Assembly: GCF_040096205.1 (NCBI RefSeq)
Contig: NZ_JBBMFD010000018.1
Span: 1 to 59,164 of the forward strand
Length of the DNA: 59,164 bases
Direction: 5' to 3'
Source of the DNA: Solibaculum_A intestinale
Lineage (GTDB): Bacteria > Bacillota > Clostridia > Oscillospirales > Acutalibacteraceae
In this document: piece after piece, positions 32,897 through 42,032 of the stretch
Layout: the number at the start of each line of letters is the position of its first letter
Position numbering within the stretch: the stretch's first letter is position 1
Made by a program: the position numbers and the translations under genes
Notes under the pieces: model-generated
Database searches by the model: none
Told to the model about the DNA's origin: nothing
Seen by the model: the letters and a program-made list of their open reading frames with translations, nothing else

Positions 32897-34261
32897 TTAT
32901 GCAGTCTGTAATATCTTTAGTTCTTCAAACGGGACATAGGTAAAGTTGCTCTGCCCATACGCTTTTTGGCTCAGATTTTCTAACGTATCGATTAATCCAT
33001 GGATTGCCGTCTGTGCGGATGAATCGTCGGGGAGGCTATCCTTCAAAGCCACCGCCTGGTCATAACAGCCCAGAAGATTCTTCCGCAGCTGCACCAAGGC
33101 TTTGTTCTGGTCGGATTCGCTTTGAAAGGCATCGAAATACCCATAGGCTTGTGACAGAATCTCCCGGATCTGATCCCCCATGGGGTCTTCGGTCACATCC
33201 CGAATGACCTTTTCTACAACCGGGATCTCTTTCGGCTGGTTCCACAGGCAATGGATTAAAATCCCCATGTCTTCCGGCAACACCTGATCCCGGCCTTGCA
33301 GCCATGCCTCGGCCTTGACCAACTCACTGTAATTAAAATAGGTCCGGTCGGACACATGGATTTCCTTTTTACGCAGTTCACACAGGATATTGTCCCACAA
33401 CTCATTGATGCTTTGTGGAAGGGTGATTTGCCTCACCTCATCCTGCATAAACACAAGCTCCTGCATGGTAATGGCTCCATCAAAGGGCTCTTGAGGGGAT
33501 ATGTCCTGTTTCCTTTGCAAAATCTCCATCCGTTTTGCTTTGCTCTGAACGTAACGGGTATGTACCTTTAAATCGAACCGGTCATACAACGGCTTTAAAA
33601 TCCGCTCTTCCGGATGATTGAAATTGGGGATTTCGTTGGAGGCGGAAAAGAAACTGACAACTGGAATGGACACCACAACCCCTTCGTTGACATACTGGCG
33701 CTCATTGAGTGCCAGCAACAGGGAATTTAAAAGGCCATCGTTTGCTTTGAACAGCTCGTCCAAAAAGCAAATATGGGATTCCGGGATCTTCCCGGTGGTA
33801 ATGTACTCCGGACGCCCGCCGTACCATTCGCTGAGGCATTTGCGCAAAATCTCCATTTTCTGCTGCGTTTGGGCAGCGGCCTTCAAAGCGGTCAGGTCGT
33901 TGGGACTTTGACGGCAGCATGCCAGCTGCCCTTCCAACTGTTCTTTGAGTTGGGCATAGCCTGGATCCCGATCCAAAACCCGTTGGGACACGTTGCCCGG
34001 GATCACGCTGGACAGATCCAACCGGCCGAACAGCTGCTCCTGGTCGGTCTGTTTGCTCATTACCGTCAGGAACATCTTAGCGTCTCGGATCTGCCTGCAA
34101 AACAGGCTAACGGCATGGGACTTGGACTGGCCGGTATCTCCTAAAACAAACAGGTTCTTCCTCGTTAGAAGCGCGAGAGCAACGGCGTGTACCAGCTCCT
34201 CCCGTTCCGCCTCTTGGCTGTTTACATACTCCATAATACGCATCATCTTATCGCGTAACAT
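32897..34261 (-). CDS. RavA/MoxR-type AAA+ ATPase
   Basis: The 454-residue AAA+ protein has Walker A GDTGQSKSH (residues 41-49), Walker B ICFLDELFKAN, a sensor-like FFSASNEIPNF and an arginine-finger region DRFDLKVHTRYV. The N-terminal part (EELVHAVALALLTRKNLFVL) and long helical C-terminus (about 290-454) are those of RavA-like members. Such ATPases work with VWA proteins; the partner is encoded at 30789. Target unknown. Gene gaps to dnaN and ssb are 27 and 15 nt. Confidence 0.88.
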   Translation of the reverse strand: MLRDKMMRIMEYVNSQEAEREELVHAVALALLTRKNLFVLGDTGQSKSHAVSLFCRQIRDAKMFLTVMSKQTDQEQLFGRLDLSSVIPGNVSQRVLDRDPGYAQLKEQLEGQLACCRQSPNDLTALKAAAQTQQKMEILRKCLSEWYGGRPEYITTGKIPESHICFLDELFKANDGLLNSLLLALNERQYVNEGVVVSIPVVSFFSASNEIPNFNHPEERILKPLYDRFDLKVHTRYVQSKAKRMEILQRKQDISPQEPFDGAITMQELVFMQDEVRQITLPQSINELWDNILCELRKKEIHVSDRTYFNYSELVKAEAWLQGRDQVLPEDMGILIHCLWNQPKEIPVVEKVIRDVTEDPMGDQIREILSQAYGYFDAFQSESDQNKALVQLRKNLLGCYDQAVALKDSLPDDSSAQTAIHGLIDTLENLSQKAYGQSNFTYVPFEELKILQTA

Positions 34262-34288
34262 TGGCTTTCACCCTTTCTTGGTTTTGAT

Positions 34289-35461
34289 TTAGGCGGCGTC
34301 GGGTTCATCCTTTGCCTTCCTTTTCCCTTGCTTTGCGATCCTCTTTTCCGGCGTTTGCTTCTTTGCAGGGCGGCGAGGGGATACGGCGCAAAGGCTCTGG
34401 TTGGCCTTCAGAACCAAAAATCCCATTTCGTCGAAGACGAGTTCCAGGGGGCCGGAAGCCCTCTGCAAAAAATCTTGAAGCATACGGGGGATGTAGCAGA
34501 AACCGTCCTGAGAAGTCGGTTTTGCCTTCTCCGCATGTACTTTTGCCTGTGTCAAACCCAATCCCGATTCCGCAGTGACAAAGACTGTGTTTTCTCGTAC
34601 CGCTAAGTTTACACACGGATCGTCGTTTGCTTTGAAGCTGTTGGCAATCACATGGAAGGCGGCGTAAAACTCTTTTGCATCCACACATGCGTAATATTGA
34701 GGTTTGATATTGGAGAGAACCGCCTTAGCTTGAATAGGAGACGTCATCCCATCCAGCAGCAATGTGGCAAATACCACATCCCGATTGAAAAACACAGCGT
34801 ATCGATTGACGATCCCCACATACAAAGCATCATTCTTCGCAGCGACCAAAAGCAAGGTCTGAACGGCCTTGTTGTGTAGTACCATGTGCAGATCCCCATC
34901 GGAACAATGGGGCGAATAGGCAATTGCCATCCGGTATCCGTCTGCGGCACTTGCCCGGGATGCCTTCTTCTGTAAGTCTATGGAGATTCCCTGTAGGGCG
35001 GGCTGGGTATCCTGGCAGGAGGACGCATAGAGGACGCGGCGCAGCAGATTGTGGATCCCTGTGATGGAAACCGTCTCTTCCGGAAAGGGGACGTCGAATT
35101 TTGGAAATGCATCCGGCGACATGGACACAACCGCATAGGTAGCAGATCCGCAAGAGATCCAGACTTCTTTCCCAAACTGTTTGAGGGAAACCATTTCTCC
35201 CTCCAATCGCGCCAACATTTCCACAAACAGCTTGGCTTTGAGGACAATACCGCCTCCCTCTTCGATATGTACCTCTTCTCCTTGCAGCCGTTTGTGGATG
35301 AAGGTACGGATATCGGTCCCAGTCAGTTGCAGTTCTCCGGTGTCTTCATTTGCTTCGATTAATATTCCGCTGATCTCTGGGATGTCCCGGTTCACCACAG
35401 CGGCCGTTGCTACGATCTTCGCAGCTCGGTGAAGCAGTTCTCGGTTTGCCTGTACAATCAT
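34289..35461 (-). CDS. dnaN: DNA polymerase III beta clamp-like protein
   Basis: The 390-residue protein follows the three-domain DnaN layout. LLHRAAKIVATAAVVNRDIP starts domain 1, then come GGGIVLKAKLFVEMLARLEG, SITGIHNLLRRVLYASSCQD and ALQGISIDL...ASAADGYRMA in domain 2, and a degenerate domain 3. The C-terminal tail after residue 355 is Lys-rich and replaces the usual binding-pocket end. An element-specific clamp implies autonomous or phage-like replication. It is the second gene of operon B, after the helicase. Confidence 0.85.
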   Translation of the reverse strand: MIVQANRELLHRAAKIVATAAVVNRDIPEISGILIEANEDTGELQLTGTDIRTFIHKRLQGEEVHIEEGGGIVLKAKLFVEMLARLEGEMVSLKQFGKEVWISCGSATYAVVSMSPDAFPKFDVPFPEETVSITGIHNLLRRVLYASSCQDTQPALQGISIDLQKKASRASAADGYRMAIAYSPHCSDGDLHMVLHNKAVQTLLLVAAKNDALYVGIVNRYAVFFNRDVVFATLLLDGMTSPIQAKAVLSNIKPQYYACVDAKEFYAAFHVIANSFKANDDPCVNLAVRENTVFVTAESGLGLTQAKVHAEKAKPTSQDGFCYIPRMLQDFLQRASGPLELVFDEMGFLVLKANQSLCAVSPRRPAKKQTPEKRIAKQGKRKAKDEPDAA

Positions 35462-35539
35462 GATGTTGTACCTCCTGGAATTTTAAATTTTCGAATGATG
35501 AAATTGTCTTGATGGACCAAAAAGGCGGCCTCACTACTC

Positions 35540-38452
35540 TCAAGAAGCCTTGGCGATCAGGTCAAATAGGGTCATCTGGCCTGCCTGATCCTGCGCTTGG
35601 ATGTTCTTTTGGAAGGGCGTTACACGGCGTGGGACGGATTTCAGTTGTGTTTCTGGGTGATGAAGCGCCATACGTTTAAATGTGTTTGACAATTCTTCTA
35701 CATTGTCTTTGATACCGTGGGCCAATTCCATGGCCATCTCCGCCATGAGATCGTGGCTTTCCGACAACGCAGCCAAACCTTCTTCGGAGATGTTCCCTTC
35801 GATGACGGTGGCGGCCGCCAATTTGTTGGCCATGAGTTTGAGCGCCTTGGCCTGCATGGTGTCCCGATAGCACAACAGGTATACTTCAACCCTCGGCGCC
35901 GTCTGATTAATCCGCCAGGAGCGGCGCGACGCTTGGCGCAGAATATATAGGTTGTAGGAGACGTTGTAGAAGATCAAGGTGGTAAAGGCATTGAGGTCGA
36001 GCCCTGTTTCGACTAACGCAGGATTTGTGATCAATACGTCAATGCCGTCTTGAACTTGCTTGTCAACCCACGCCTCCCGATTCCGGGCCGGCACTCTCTT
36101 GTCCAGGATACCGGCCCGATATCCTTTCTTCGTGAGAAGCTTTTGCAGTTTCCTCTGGGTATCCAGCCGGGTCCAGGCGGTGTAGACTATCACCCGTTCT
36201 CCGGCATGTACTTTCTTCTCCACCAACTCTAAGACCTTTTCATCCTTGGGTTCCAAGTCGTCGGGGCATCCGGTATCTTCGGGGACGACGATAGGATCAC
36301 TGATACCAGGACAATAGATCGGCGTGTGACCATAGGGTTGATCCGGATAGGCGGACAAGAGATTGAGATACGCACTTAAAATACGGTTGTTTTTCCCATA
36401 TTCATTTTGGATGTATGCCTTAAGCTCTTTCTCCAGCCGCTTGTATTCCTGTTCGACTTCCTTTCGCATGGAAAATGGAACGGGAATCTCCTCGTATTCC
36501 GGTAGTTCTTTCCCCATATCGGATAAAGACAGGAACACACAGTTTTCCAAAAGGAATTTAGAATAAATCAACGGGGAAACGCCCGGAAGAAATCGTTCCT
36601 GTGTTTGGCTTTTACGCACTTTAGATGCTACATTAAAATCCAAATCCAGATGGAAGACCTTTTCGACCACGCCATACTGCCGGCAGAAATCCGTTGGCTT
36701 ATCAAACCTTTGTCTGTCGTCCAGCATCAAAGCAGGCTTTAAGCGAAACAAAAGGTAAAAAATCCCCTTGCTGTAACCGTTGATCAAAGTGGCGGTCATC
36801 CCAACCACTTTATCGGCAATACCGGCTAGTTCCGCCATGGATTGACCCTGCGCGCTTTCCCCAGAATACTGGTGCAGTTCATCGCAGATCAACGTATCGA
36901 TCCGCCCTAAACGCCGTTTGATATAGGCGGATAAAGGGAATCTTCGGTATGCTCCTTTCGACGGATAGACCGCCGAAGGATTTTCCACAATCCTCTCAAT
37001 CTCTCTGGAAATGGACTTGTCCTTGCATGATTTAAAATTGCGGGAAGCAAAACGCCGGCTGACAAATCCATATCCGCCAATATGAACCCATTCCAATTTT
37101 TGCTGGATGTCTGGATTCAAAGCGCTCCACAACGGCATGCCGCATGCCTGACAAGTATGGTTCTTGCAGTTTTCCATGCGAAAGAATAGGGAATCGGCAG
37201 GAACCGTATAGCTGGTATCTTCCACGAGAGGCATTTCCTGTATGCACCCACAATGAGGGCAGGGATACCCTTTTTTGGCTTCACTCCATCGGACGGCAGG
37301 ATAACGCATGGGACCATTTCGTGCATCCTCTTTGGAGAGTATCAGGAAAACATGCTTCTCCTTTTGTTGATATGCGTCAAAAAGCCGGTCCACATCCGAT
37401 AGATCGGATACTATAGCGGCGATGCTGTGCGGGACGGTTTCTCTAATTTCCCGCGCCCATTTTTGGGTCAGATGGGATGGGCACAATACCACATGAAGAG
37501 ATTTGGATTTTCCTCTGTCTTTCCAGTAGGCATACACAGCGGCAGAACCAATCTTGCTCTTGCCCGTGCCGCATTCTGCGACAAGCAAAGCCAGCCGATC
37601 CCGATCCAGTTGCCTCTTTAACCCTTCGGCAGCGGCTAACTGGGCGTCAAATAACGAATAACCGGCATGACCGATCACATGCCGGTTTGCCTCCTTTAGA
37701 AAGGGGCAGACAGGCTCTTGTCCCGGATGATACAAAGGAGAAAAACTGCGTTCAATGCGACCGGCCACCTGTTTGCCAAACCTCTTCAGATATGCAGAAA
37801 AGGTGCTGATTTTTTCAAAAGCATGGTCATTGCCTGCTTTCGGAATCCGAATTGCGCCGGTTTGCAGCCCTTGCTCCAAGATCTCCACCAGCTCTTTTTT
37901 ATCGTGGCTGACTGTTAAACGCCATGCACAAAAAGATCGATGGATAGAACGGACGGTCAAAGGCTCCAGAATTCCCTTTTGCACGAGACAATGGATCAAG
38001 TATTTGCTGAATTCCGGCAGCAAAGGAACCGACAGCTTTTGATCCAATTCCCAAAACAACCGGTCCTCTTTCTCAGAATACAAGTAGAGATTCCGAGCCG
38101 GCGCTATGGGTTGGGTTTCTTCTTGCTCTTCTACTTCGATGGAATGGACGGGATCGTCTGCCAAGAAAAAAACGCCTTCCGCGTATGTCCCATCGTGGGA
38201 AACGGAACGCACCGCGTTTCGCCCTCCTTTGCACTGCAAAAAGAGCGTTTCATTTTCCGACAGCTTCATCTCCAGAGTGCAGCCTGACAGCAAAGCGGCC
38301 ATAACGGCTTGTACCGTTTCCGGATATCCACCAATCCTTATAGCAACCAATTCCTGGTTTTGGCCGAACACGACCATGTCGCTATACCCGGAAAGGTGGA
38401 TCCCTTTTGCCTCGTCCTTGCAGGCTACTTGGTAAAGTGGGGGTGCTTTCAT
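35540..38452 (-). CDS. Large SF2 helicase with internal zinc fingers
   Basis: This 970-residue protein has an element-specific N-terminal 270 residues and then helicase motifs: ECGTGKSK (Walker A, 293-300), CPSHLTQKWAREI (Ia), CDELHQYSG (motif II, DELH), VGMTATL (III), VIVYTAWTRLDTQ (IV), NPALVETGLDL (V) and QASRRSWRINQ (VI). Two Cys pairs (CPHCG, CQACG) between motifs Ia and II form a zinc finger. The arrangement is SNF2/DEAD-like. It is the first gene of operon B, with AGAAAGGAC before the ATG, and probably drives replication or strand unwinding of the element. Confidence 0.9.
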   Translation of the reverse strand: MKAPPLYQVACKDEAKGIHLSGYSDMVVFGQNQELVAIRIGGYPETVQAVMAALLSGCTLEMKLSENETLFLQCKGGRNAVRSVSHDGTYAEGVFFLADDPVHSIEVEEQEETQPIAPARNLYLYSEKEDRLFWELDQKLSVPLLPEFSKYLIHCLVQKGILEPLTVRSIHRSFCAWRLTVSHDKKELVEILEQGLQTGAIRIPKAGNDHAFEKISTFSAYLKRFGKQVAGRIERSFSPLYHPGQEPVCPFLKEANRHVIGHAGYSLFDAQLAAAEGLKRQLDRDRLALLVAECGTGKSKIGSAAVYAYWKDRGKSKSLHVVLCPSHLTQKWAREIRETVPHSIAAIVSDLSDVDRLFDAYQQKEKHVFLILSKEDARNGPMRYPAVRWSEAKKGYPCPHCGCIQEMPLVEDTSYTVPADSLFFRMENCKNHTCQACGMPLWSALNPDIQQKLEWVHIGGYGFVSRRFASRNFKSCKDKSISREIERIVENPSAVYPSKGAYRRFPLSAYIKRRLGRIDTLICDELHQYSGESAQGQSMAELAGIADKVVGMTATLINGYSKGIFYLLFRLKPALMLDDRQRFDKPTDFCRQYGVVEKVFHLDLDFNVASKVRKSQTQERFLPGVSPLIYSKFLLENCVFLSLSDMGKELPEYEEIPVPFSMRKEVEQEYKRLEKELKAYIQNEYGKNNRILSAYLNLLSAYPDQPYGHTPIYCPGISDPIVVPEDTGCPDDLEPKDEKVLELVEKKVHAGERVIVYTAWTRLDTQRKLQKLLTKKGYRAGILDKRVPARNREAWVDKQVQDGIDVLITNPALVETGLDLNAFTTLIFYNVSYNLYILRQASRRSWRINQTAPRVEVYLLCYRDTMQAKALKLMANKLAAATVIEGNISEEGLAALSESHDLMAEMAMELAHGIKDNVEELSNTFKRMALHHPETQLKSVPRRVTPFQKNIQAQDQAGQMTLFDLIAKAS

Positions 38453-38457
38453 TGTTC

Positions 38458-38686
38458 TTCGTCCTTTCTATAATTTTTCTATGAAAACAAAAAAGACCGG
38501 CCTAGCAAAATGCTAAGCCGGCCAATCTTTGCCGTCACCGTATGGTTTTTTCCGATTTGCACAAACAAAAAAGGCCGGATGGCATACTCCGGCCTTTGTG
38601 CTTCCCTTTTTCCAATGCCCTCTTTGGGGCAATCCATTCTACCTAGTTACAGCTTCAGTATATCCGTCTCCACCTTTTTTGTCAAG
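38458..38686 (-). promoter_or_regulatory. Attenuated promoter/leader of operon B (repeat copy 2)
   Basis: It is the same as the operon A leader. TTGACA (38685-38680), a 17-nt spacer and TATACT (38662-38657) are followed by the two terminator-like hairpins (38568-38599 and 38489-38523) and then the helicase ribosome binding site. The promoter core, both hairpins and AGAAAGGAC are all conserved between copies, so the element must coordinate read-through of both operons. Confidence 0.9.
38458..38686. repeat. 230-bp direct repeat, copy 2
   Basis: Partner of 30318-30547, same orientation. Differences are TA for TG and A for G near 38470, G for A in the GGCCGGATGG segment, and one A less in the A-run. 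Confidence 0.9.
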
Positions 38687-38849
38687 ATTCTACTAAGCAA
38701 TCCGTTTCCCATTGTCACACACTATATTTTGGGAGGCATGATTGCATGGAATACGACAGCCGGTCTTGATATGCCTGCGGGATGACAAGGCTCCGGAACA
38801 ATGTGTAGAGATGTGAATCGCGCCTGGGATAGAACCTAGAAACTTTTCG

Positions 38850-39425
38850 TTACACGGTTTCTCTTTCCAACATGGGTGGTGTTTGATGGAGAAGCTCCAC
38901 CGCTTCTTTTTTGTGAAACAACCATTCCTCCAGCCTTTCTTTGGGAAGGACAACAGGCATCCGGTCGTGAATATCCCGGATGGAACGGTTGGCACCGGTC
39001 GTCAGGATGACATACCTCCGTTGTCCCTTGTATTCGTTATACAGGCCGGCCAGATAGGTAACTTCTTCTTTTGGGTACGCAAACAGATACTTTTGTTTGG
39101 TGGAGTCCTGTTTCCACTCATAGAAACCCGTAGTAGGGATGACGCAGCGCCTCTCCCATACGCTCTCCCGGAACATTCTCTTTTCTTCCACTGTTTCAGC
39201 GCGTGCATTGATCATGACGCCGCTTCCTTTAAAATGAGGGAAGCCCCAAATTTGAGGCTGCGCCCTTTGTTGATTTTCCACTCCCACCAAAACAGGAGCC
39301 GTGTTGGTGGGAAAAATTTCACCGGTTTTTACCGGAGTATTCGGGTAATTTCGGCTGACTTCCGCGATGATGGATAAAATCTCCCGATTTTCCTCGTCGG
39401 TAAAAAAGCTGTACCGTCCACACAT
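38850..39425 (-). CDS. SOS response-associated peptidase (SRAP/HMCES family)
   Basis: The 191-residue protein starts MCGRYSFFTDEEN. Cys2 becomes the N-terminal nucleophile that crosslinks to abasic sites in single-stranded DNA. The family core is present: NTAPVLVG, PQIWGFPHF, INARAETVEEKRMFRE (conserved Asn and Glu), GFYEWKQ and HDRMPVVL (conserved His). An upstream extension of the frame is ignored because the protein must start with Met-Cys. It neighbours an 80-residue partner, and the Y-family polymerase gene is in the same window, suggesting a DNA-damage set. Confidence 0.94.
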   Translation of the reverse strand: MCGRYSFFTDEENREILSIIAEVSRNYPNTPVKTGEIFPTNTAPVLVGVENQQRAQPQIWGFPHFKGSGVMINARAETVEEKRMFRESVWERRCVIPTTGFYEWKQDSTKQKYLFAYPKEEVTYLAGLYNEYKGQRRYVILTTGANRSIRDIHDRMPVVLPKERLEEWLFHKKEAVELLHQTPPMLERETV

Positions 39426-39430
39426 AACTT

Positions 39431-39673
39431 CTATCCCTCTTTTCCCTCTACAAACCACTTAGGGGATTCGTAAAACAAATAGGTTGTTTTCCTTTTGATC
39501 TGTACGGTGTATCGTATCCCTTGTCCACCCGCTTTTAAGCTGGCGGCACGCCGGACGTCCAAAACCCGGTCGATCTCATAATTTCTTTCGTCTTCCCAAT
39601 GGATACACAGCGGCGTGATCCTTCCTTCCACATCAAACCGCGCCGTTACCTCCACATAGACCTTCCTTATCAT
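39431..39673 (-). CDS. Small conserved protein upstream of SRAP
   Basis: This 80-residue beta-rich protein (MIRKVYVEVTARFDVEGRIT, DRVLDVRRAASLKAGGQGIR, ESPKWFVE) is of a type seen in Clostridia beside SRAP or Y-polymerase genes. That is recollection, and function is unknown. GAGGGGCATCG precedes the ATG. It overlaps nothing and lies 5 nt before the SRAP start, so the two are co-transcribed. Confidence 0.75.
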   Translation of the reverse strand: MIRKVYVEVTARFDVEGRITPLCIHWEDERNYEIDRVLDVRRAASLKAGGQGIRYTVQIKRKTTYLFYESPKWFVEGKEG

Positions 39674-39825
39674 AGCGATGCCCCTCCCTTGATAGCATCG
39701 CCTGTTCTTTTCTTTTTATCCTATCCTTGTGTCTTTAGTCCATGCCGTTCTCATTTTCAATTATCTGTCAATTTTGTCTCTTTTTGTTGTTTGTTCTGTC
39801 AATATACATATTTATTATCGTAAAG

Positions 39826-39860
39826 TATAATTTATTTAGCGATATTTCGCTAAATAAATT
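39826..39860 (+). promoter_or_regulatory. -10 box covered by a 14-bp inverted repeat
   Basis: TATAAT (39826-39831) overlaps a perfect inverted repeat, AATTTATTTAGCGA and TCGCTAAATAAATT with a TATT loop (39829-39860), ending 2 nt before the GAGGGG ribosome binding site. No clear -35 is seen at 17 nt (TATACA at best). It could be an operator or a 5' mRNA-stabilising hairpin for the DNRLRE peptidase gene. Confidence 0.6.
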
Positions 39861-39875
39861 TGAGGGGTGTCAAAA

Positions 39876-42032
39876 ATGAAAGCGAAAAAATGGAAAGCAT
39901 TGACCCTACTGTTCACCGTCCTATTCACTTGCCAGAGCATCATGCTTCCAACCATTTCCGCCGAGGAATCCACCCAGACGAGTGCGGCGTCTTCCACGGT
40001 CCTTGGCGAAGCCCAAGGGCTGCGGGGCCAATTTGAGAAGCACTTGGTCAACGACGACGGCACTATGACCGCCATCGTCTATTCCTCCGCCGTCCACTAT
40101 GAAAAAGACGGCGAATGGGTGGACTACGACAACACCTTGGTCCCCACCGCCCGGGACGGGCAAGTGGTCTACCAGAATTCCTCCAACCCCCTTCAGGTTC
40201 AATTCGCCAAAGAGGGCGAGCAGGAGGACCTTGTCCACCTGGAGTACGACGGCCATCAACTGTCCTGGTCCCTGGCCACAGCCGATGTGGACGCCCAGCA
40301 ACCGGTAGCCCTCATGAGTGTGGGCGCTTTGCAGCCGGAAATGCTGGAAACCATGTCTACCACAGTCGAACAATCGGAAGAAGTAGAAGCAGAGCAACGT
40401 GTCCTCGCCTCCGCTCAGGCATACTGGGGCGATGAGGATCTTACCGCTTCCGAAGCGCAGACCGGCGTAACCATCGATGGCATCGATACCGCCGTCCAAG
40501 CGGAGATTACCCAGGCAAGCGACTCCCAGGTGCAGGCCATGGACCTTTACGAGCAGGCCCAGAAATTGCCTCAGCTTGCATCCACAGTGGAATACGAGGA
40601 TTCCTTCCCGGAAATCGACGTCCAGTACACCGTGGACAGCGAGACGGTCAAAGAAGACTTTATCCTAAACACCAAACCTTCCATGGATAGCATTGTCATC
40701 CGCCTTGAGACCAACGGACTCAACGCCTTCTTAAACGACGATAGAACCGTCTCCTTGTATCCCAGCGATTCCGAGACGGCGGTCTTCCACATGAGTGCGC
40801 CTTACATGTACGATGCAGCAGGGGCCGTTTGCCACGACATCGACGTCTCCCTGGCAAAATCAGGAGAGGGCTACCTCATTTCCTACACCCCTGACCGGGA
40901 ATGGTTGGACGACAGCAGCCGGGTGTATCCGGTTGTCATTGACCCGACTATATATACCGACAGAGACACTTCCAACATTGACGACACCTATGTGCATCCC
41001 GGCGACTATGCAGGGCAGCACTACGGGGAGACCTCCTTCAAAGTGGGGACCTACCAAGGGAAGCTCAACCGGGCCTTTTTGCGGTTTTTGCATTATCCAG
41101 GAATTCTCGGCAACGGTAGCACAATTACAAGTGCCATTCTGCGGCTCTATACGGTTTCAGGAACCACCACAGCCAATGACTTTAGCATCTATGAGGTATT
41201 TAGCCCTTGGCAACCGGGGACCATCACTTGGAATTCCCATCAGAGCATGTCGGTCACAGATCTCGGCCACGGCGCTCCTTCTGGAAGTGTCAATTTCATT
41301 TATAGCCTTTGGATCACCGATGCGGTTAAAAGGGCGATTAACGGCCAAAACACTGGGTTTATGCTGCGCTATTTCATAGAGAGCACCAACGATTGGAACC
41401 AGATTATATCCGGCAACCATGCAACATCTGGTTCCCGCCCTCAAATTGAGATTAATTATACCCGGCCAGACTATATTCATTATTCCACAGGAGCCAAATT
41501 GACTGGCGGCGTTCGCGGAAGACGGTATTACATTGATCAATCGGCCAAGGATTTTGCCAGCGATGTGGAATCAGCCCTTTCCAGCTGGGAAATCGACAAC
41601 ACCGTTTCCTTCTCCCGCACCTACATCATGGGGCAATCGGTGATGGATATCTATTGTGAATATAACTCCGGTGAATTTGATGGCGCAAATGGATGGGTGG
41701 AGTTTTACAACACCAGTAAACAGAAGGTACCAGAAGTCAGCAGTATTAACGGGAATCTTGATAACGATCCCATGTACGACTGGTATTATTGTAAACTGTT
41801 TGTAAACTCAAAACATCTGAGAGCAAATACCGTAGACTCTAGAACCACCTTAGCCCACGAAATGGGGCACGTTTTTGGATTGGATGAAAACGTTTACTAT
41901 CTTAGCGAATCATCAACACGAGACTATATAGCCAATACTCAAAGTATCATGTGTCAGGAAAGATTCGGAAGAGCCGTCTATACGGCCCAGGAATGCGATC
42001 GGAGAGGGGTCAGGGCTCTGTATGGTTATTAA
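39876..42032 (+). CDS. Secreted DNRLRE-domain protein with metzincin-type zinc peptidase
   Basis: The 718-residue protein has a signal peptide (residues 1-29, cut near TISA-EES) and an N-terminal region of the kind found in wall-associated RHS proteins (EKDGEWVDYDNTL, RVYPVVIDPTIYTDRD). A DNRLRE-like beta domain follows (about 365-545: LNRAFLRFLHYPG, ILRLYTVSG, GFMLRYF). Residues 550-718 include H661-E-M-G-H665-V-F-G-L-D670, a metzincin HExxHxxGxxD zinc site, and SIMCQ as a Met-turn candidate. A secreted peptidase is predicted. GTG 39867 is also in frame, but ATG 39876 has GAGGGG at proper spacing. Confidence 0.85.
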   Translation: MKAKKWKALTLLFTVLFTCQSIMLPTISAEESTQTSAASSTVLGEAQGLRGQFEKHLVNDDGTMTAIVYSSAVHYEKDGEWVDYDNTLVPTARDGQVVYQNSSNPLQVQFAKEGEQEDLVHLEYDGHQLSWSLATADVDAQQPVALMSVGALQPEMLETMSTTVEQSEEVEAEQRVLASAQAYWGDEDLTASEAQTGVTIDGIDTAVQAEITQASDSQVQAMDLYEQAQKLPQLASTVEYEDSFPEIDVQYTVDSETVKEDFILNTKPSMDSIVIRLETNGLNAFLNDDRTVSLYPSDSETAVFHMSAPYMYDAAGAVCHDIDVSLAKSGEGYLISYTPDREWLDDSSRVYPVVIDPTIYTDRDTSNIDDTYVHPGDYAGQHYGETSFKVGTYQGKLNRAFLRFLHYPGILGNGSTITSAILRLYTVSGTTTANDFSIYEVFSPWQPGTITWNSHQSMSVTDLGHGAPSGSVNFIYSLWITDAVKRAINGQNTGFMLRYFIESTNDWNQIISGNHATSGSRPQIEINYTRPDYIHYSTGAKLTGGVRGRRYYIDQSAKDFASDVESALSSWEIDNTVSFSRTYIMGQSVMDIYCEYNSGEFDGANGWVEFYNTSKQKVPEVSSINGNLDNDPMYDWYYCKLFVNSKHLRANTVDSRTTLAHEMGHVFGLDENVYYLSESSTRDYIANTQSIMCQERFGRAVYTAQECDRRGVRALYGY

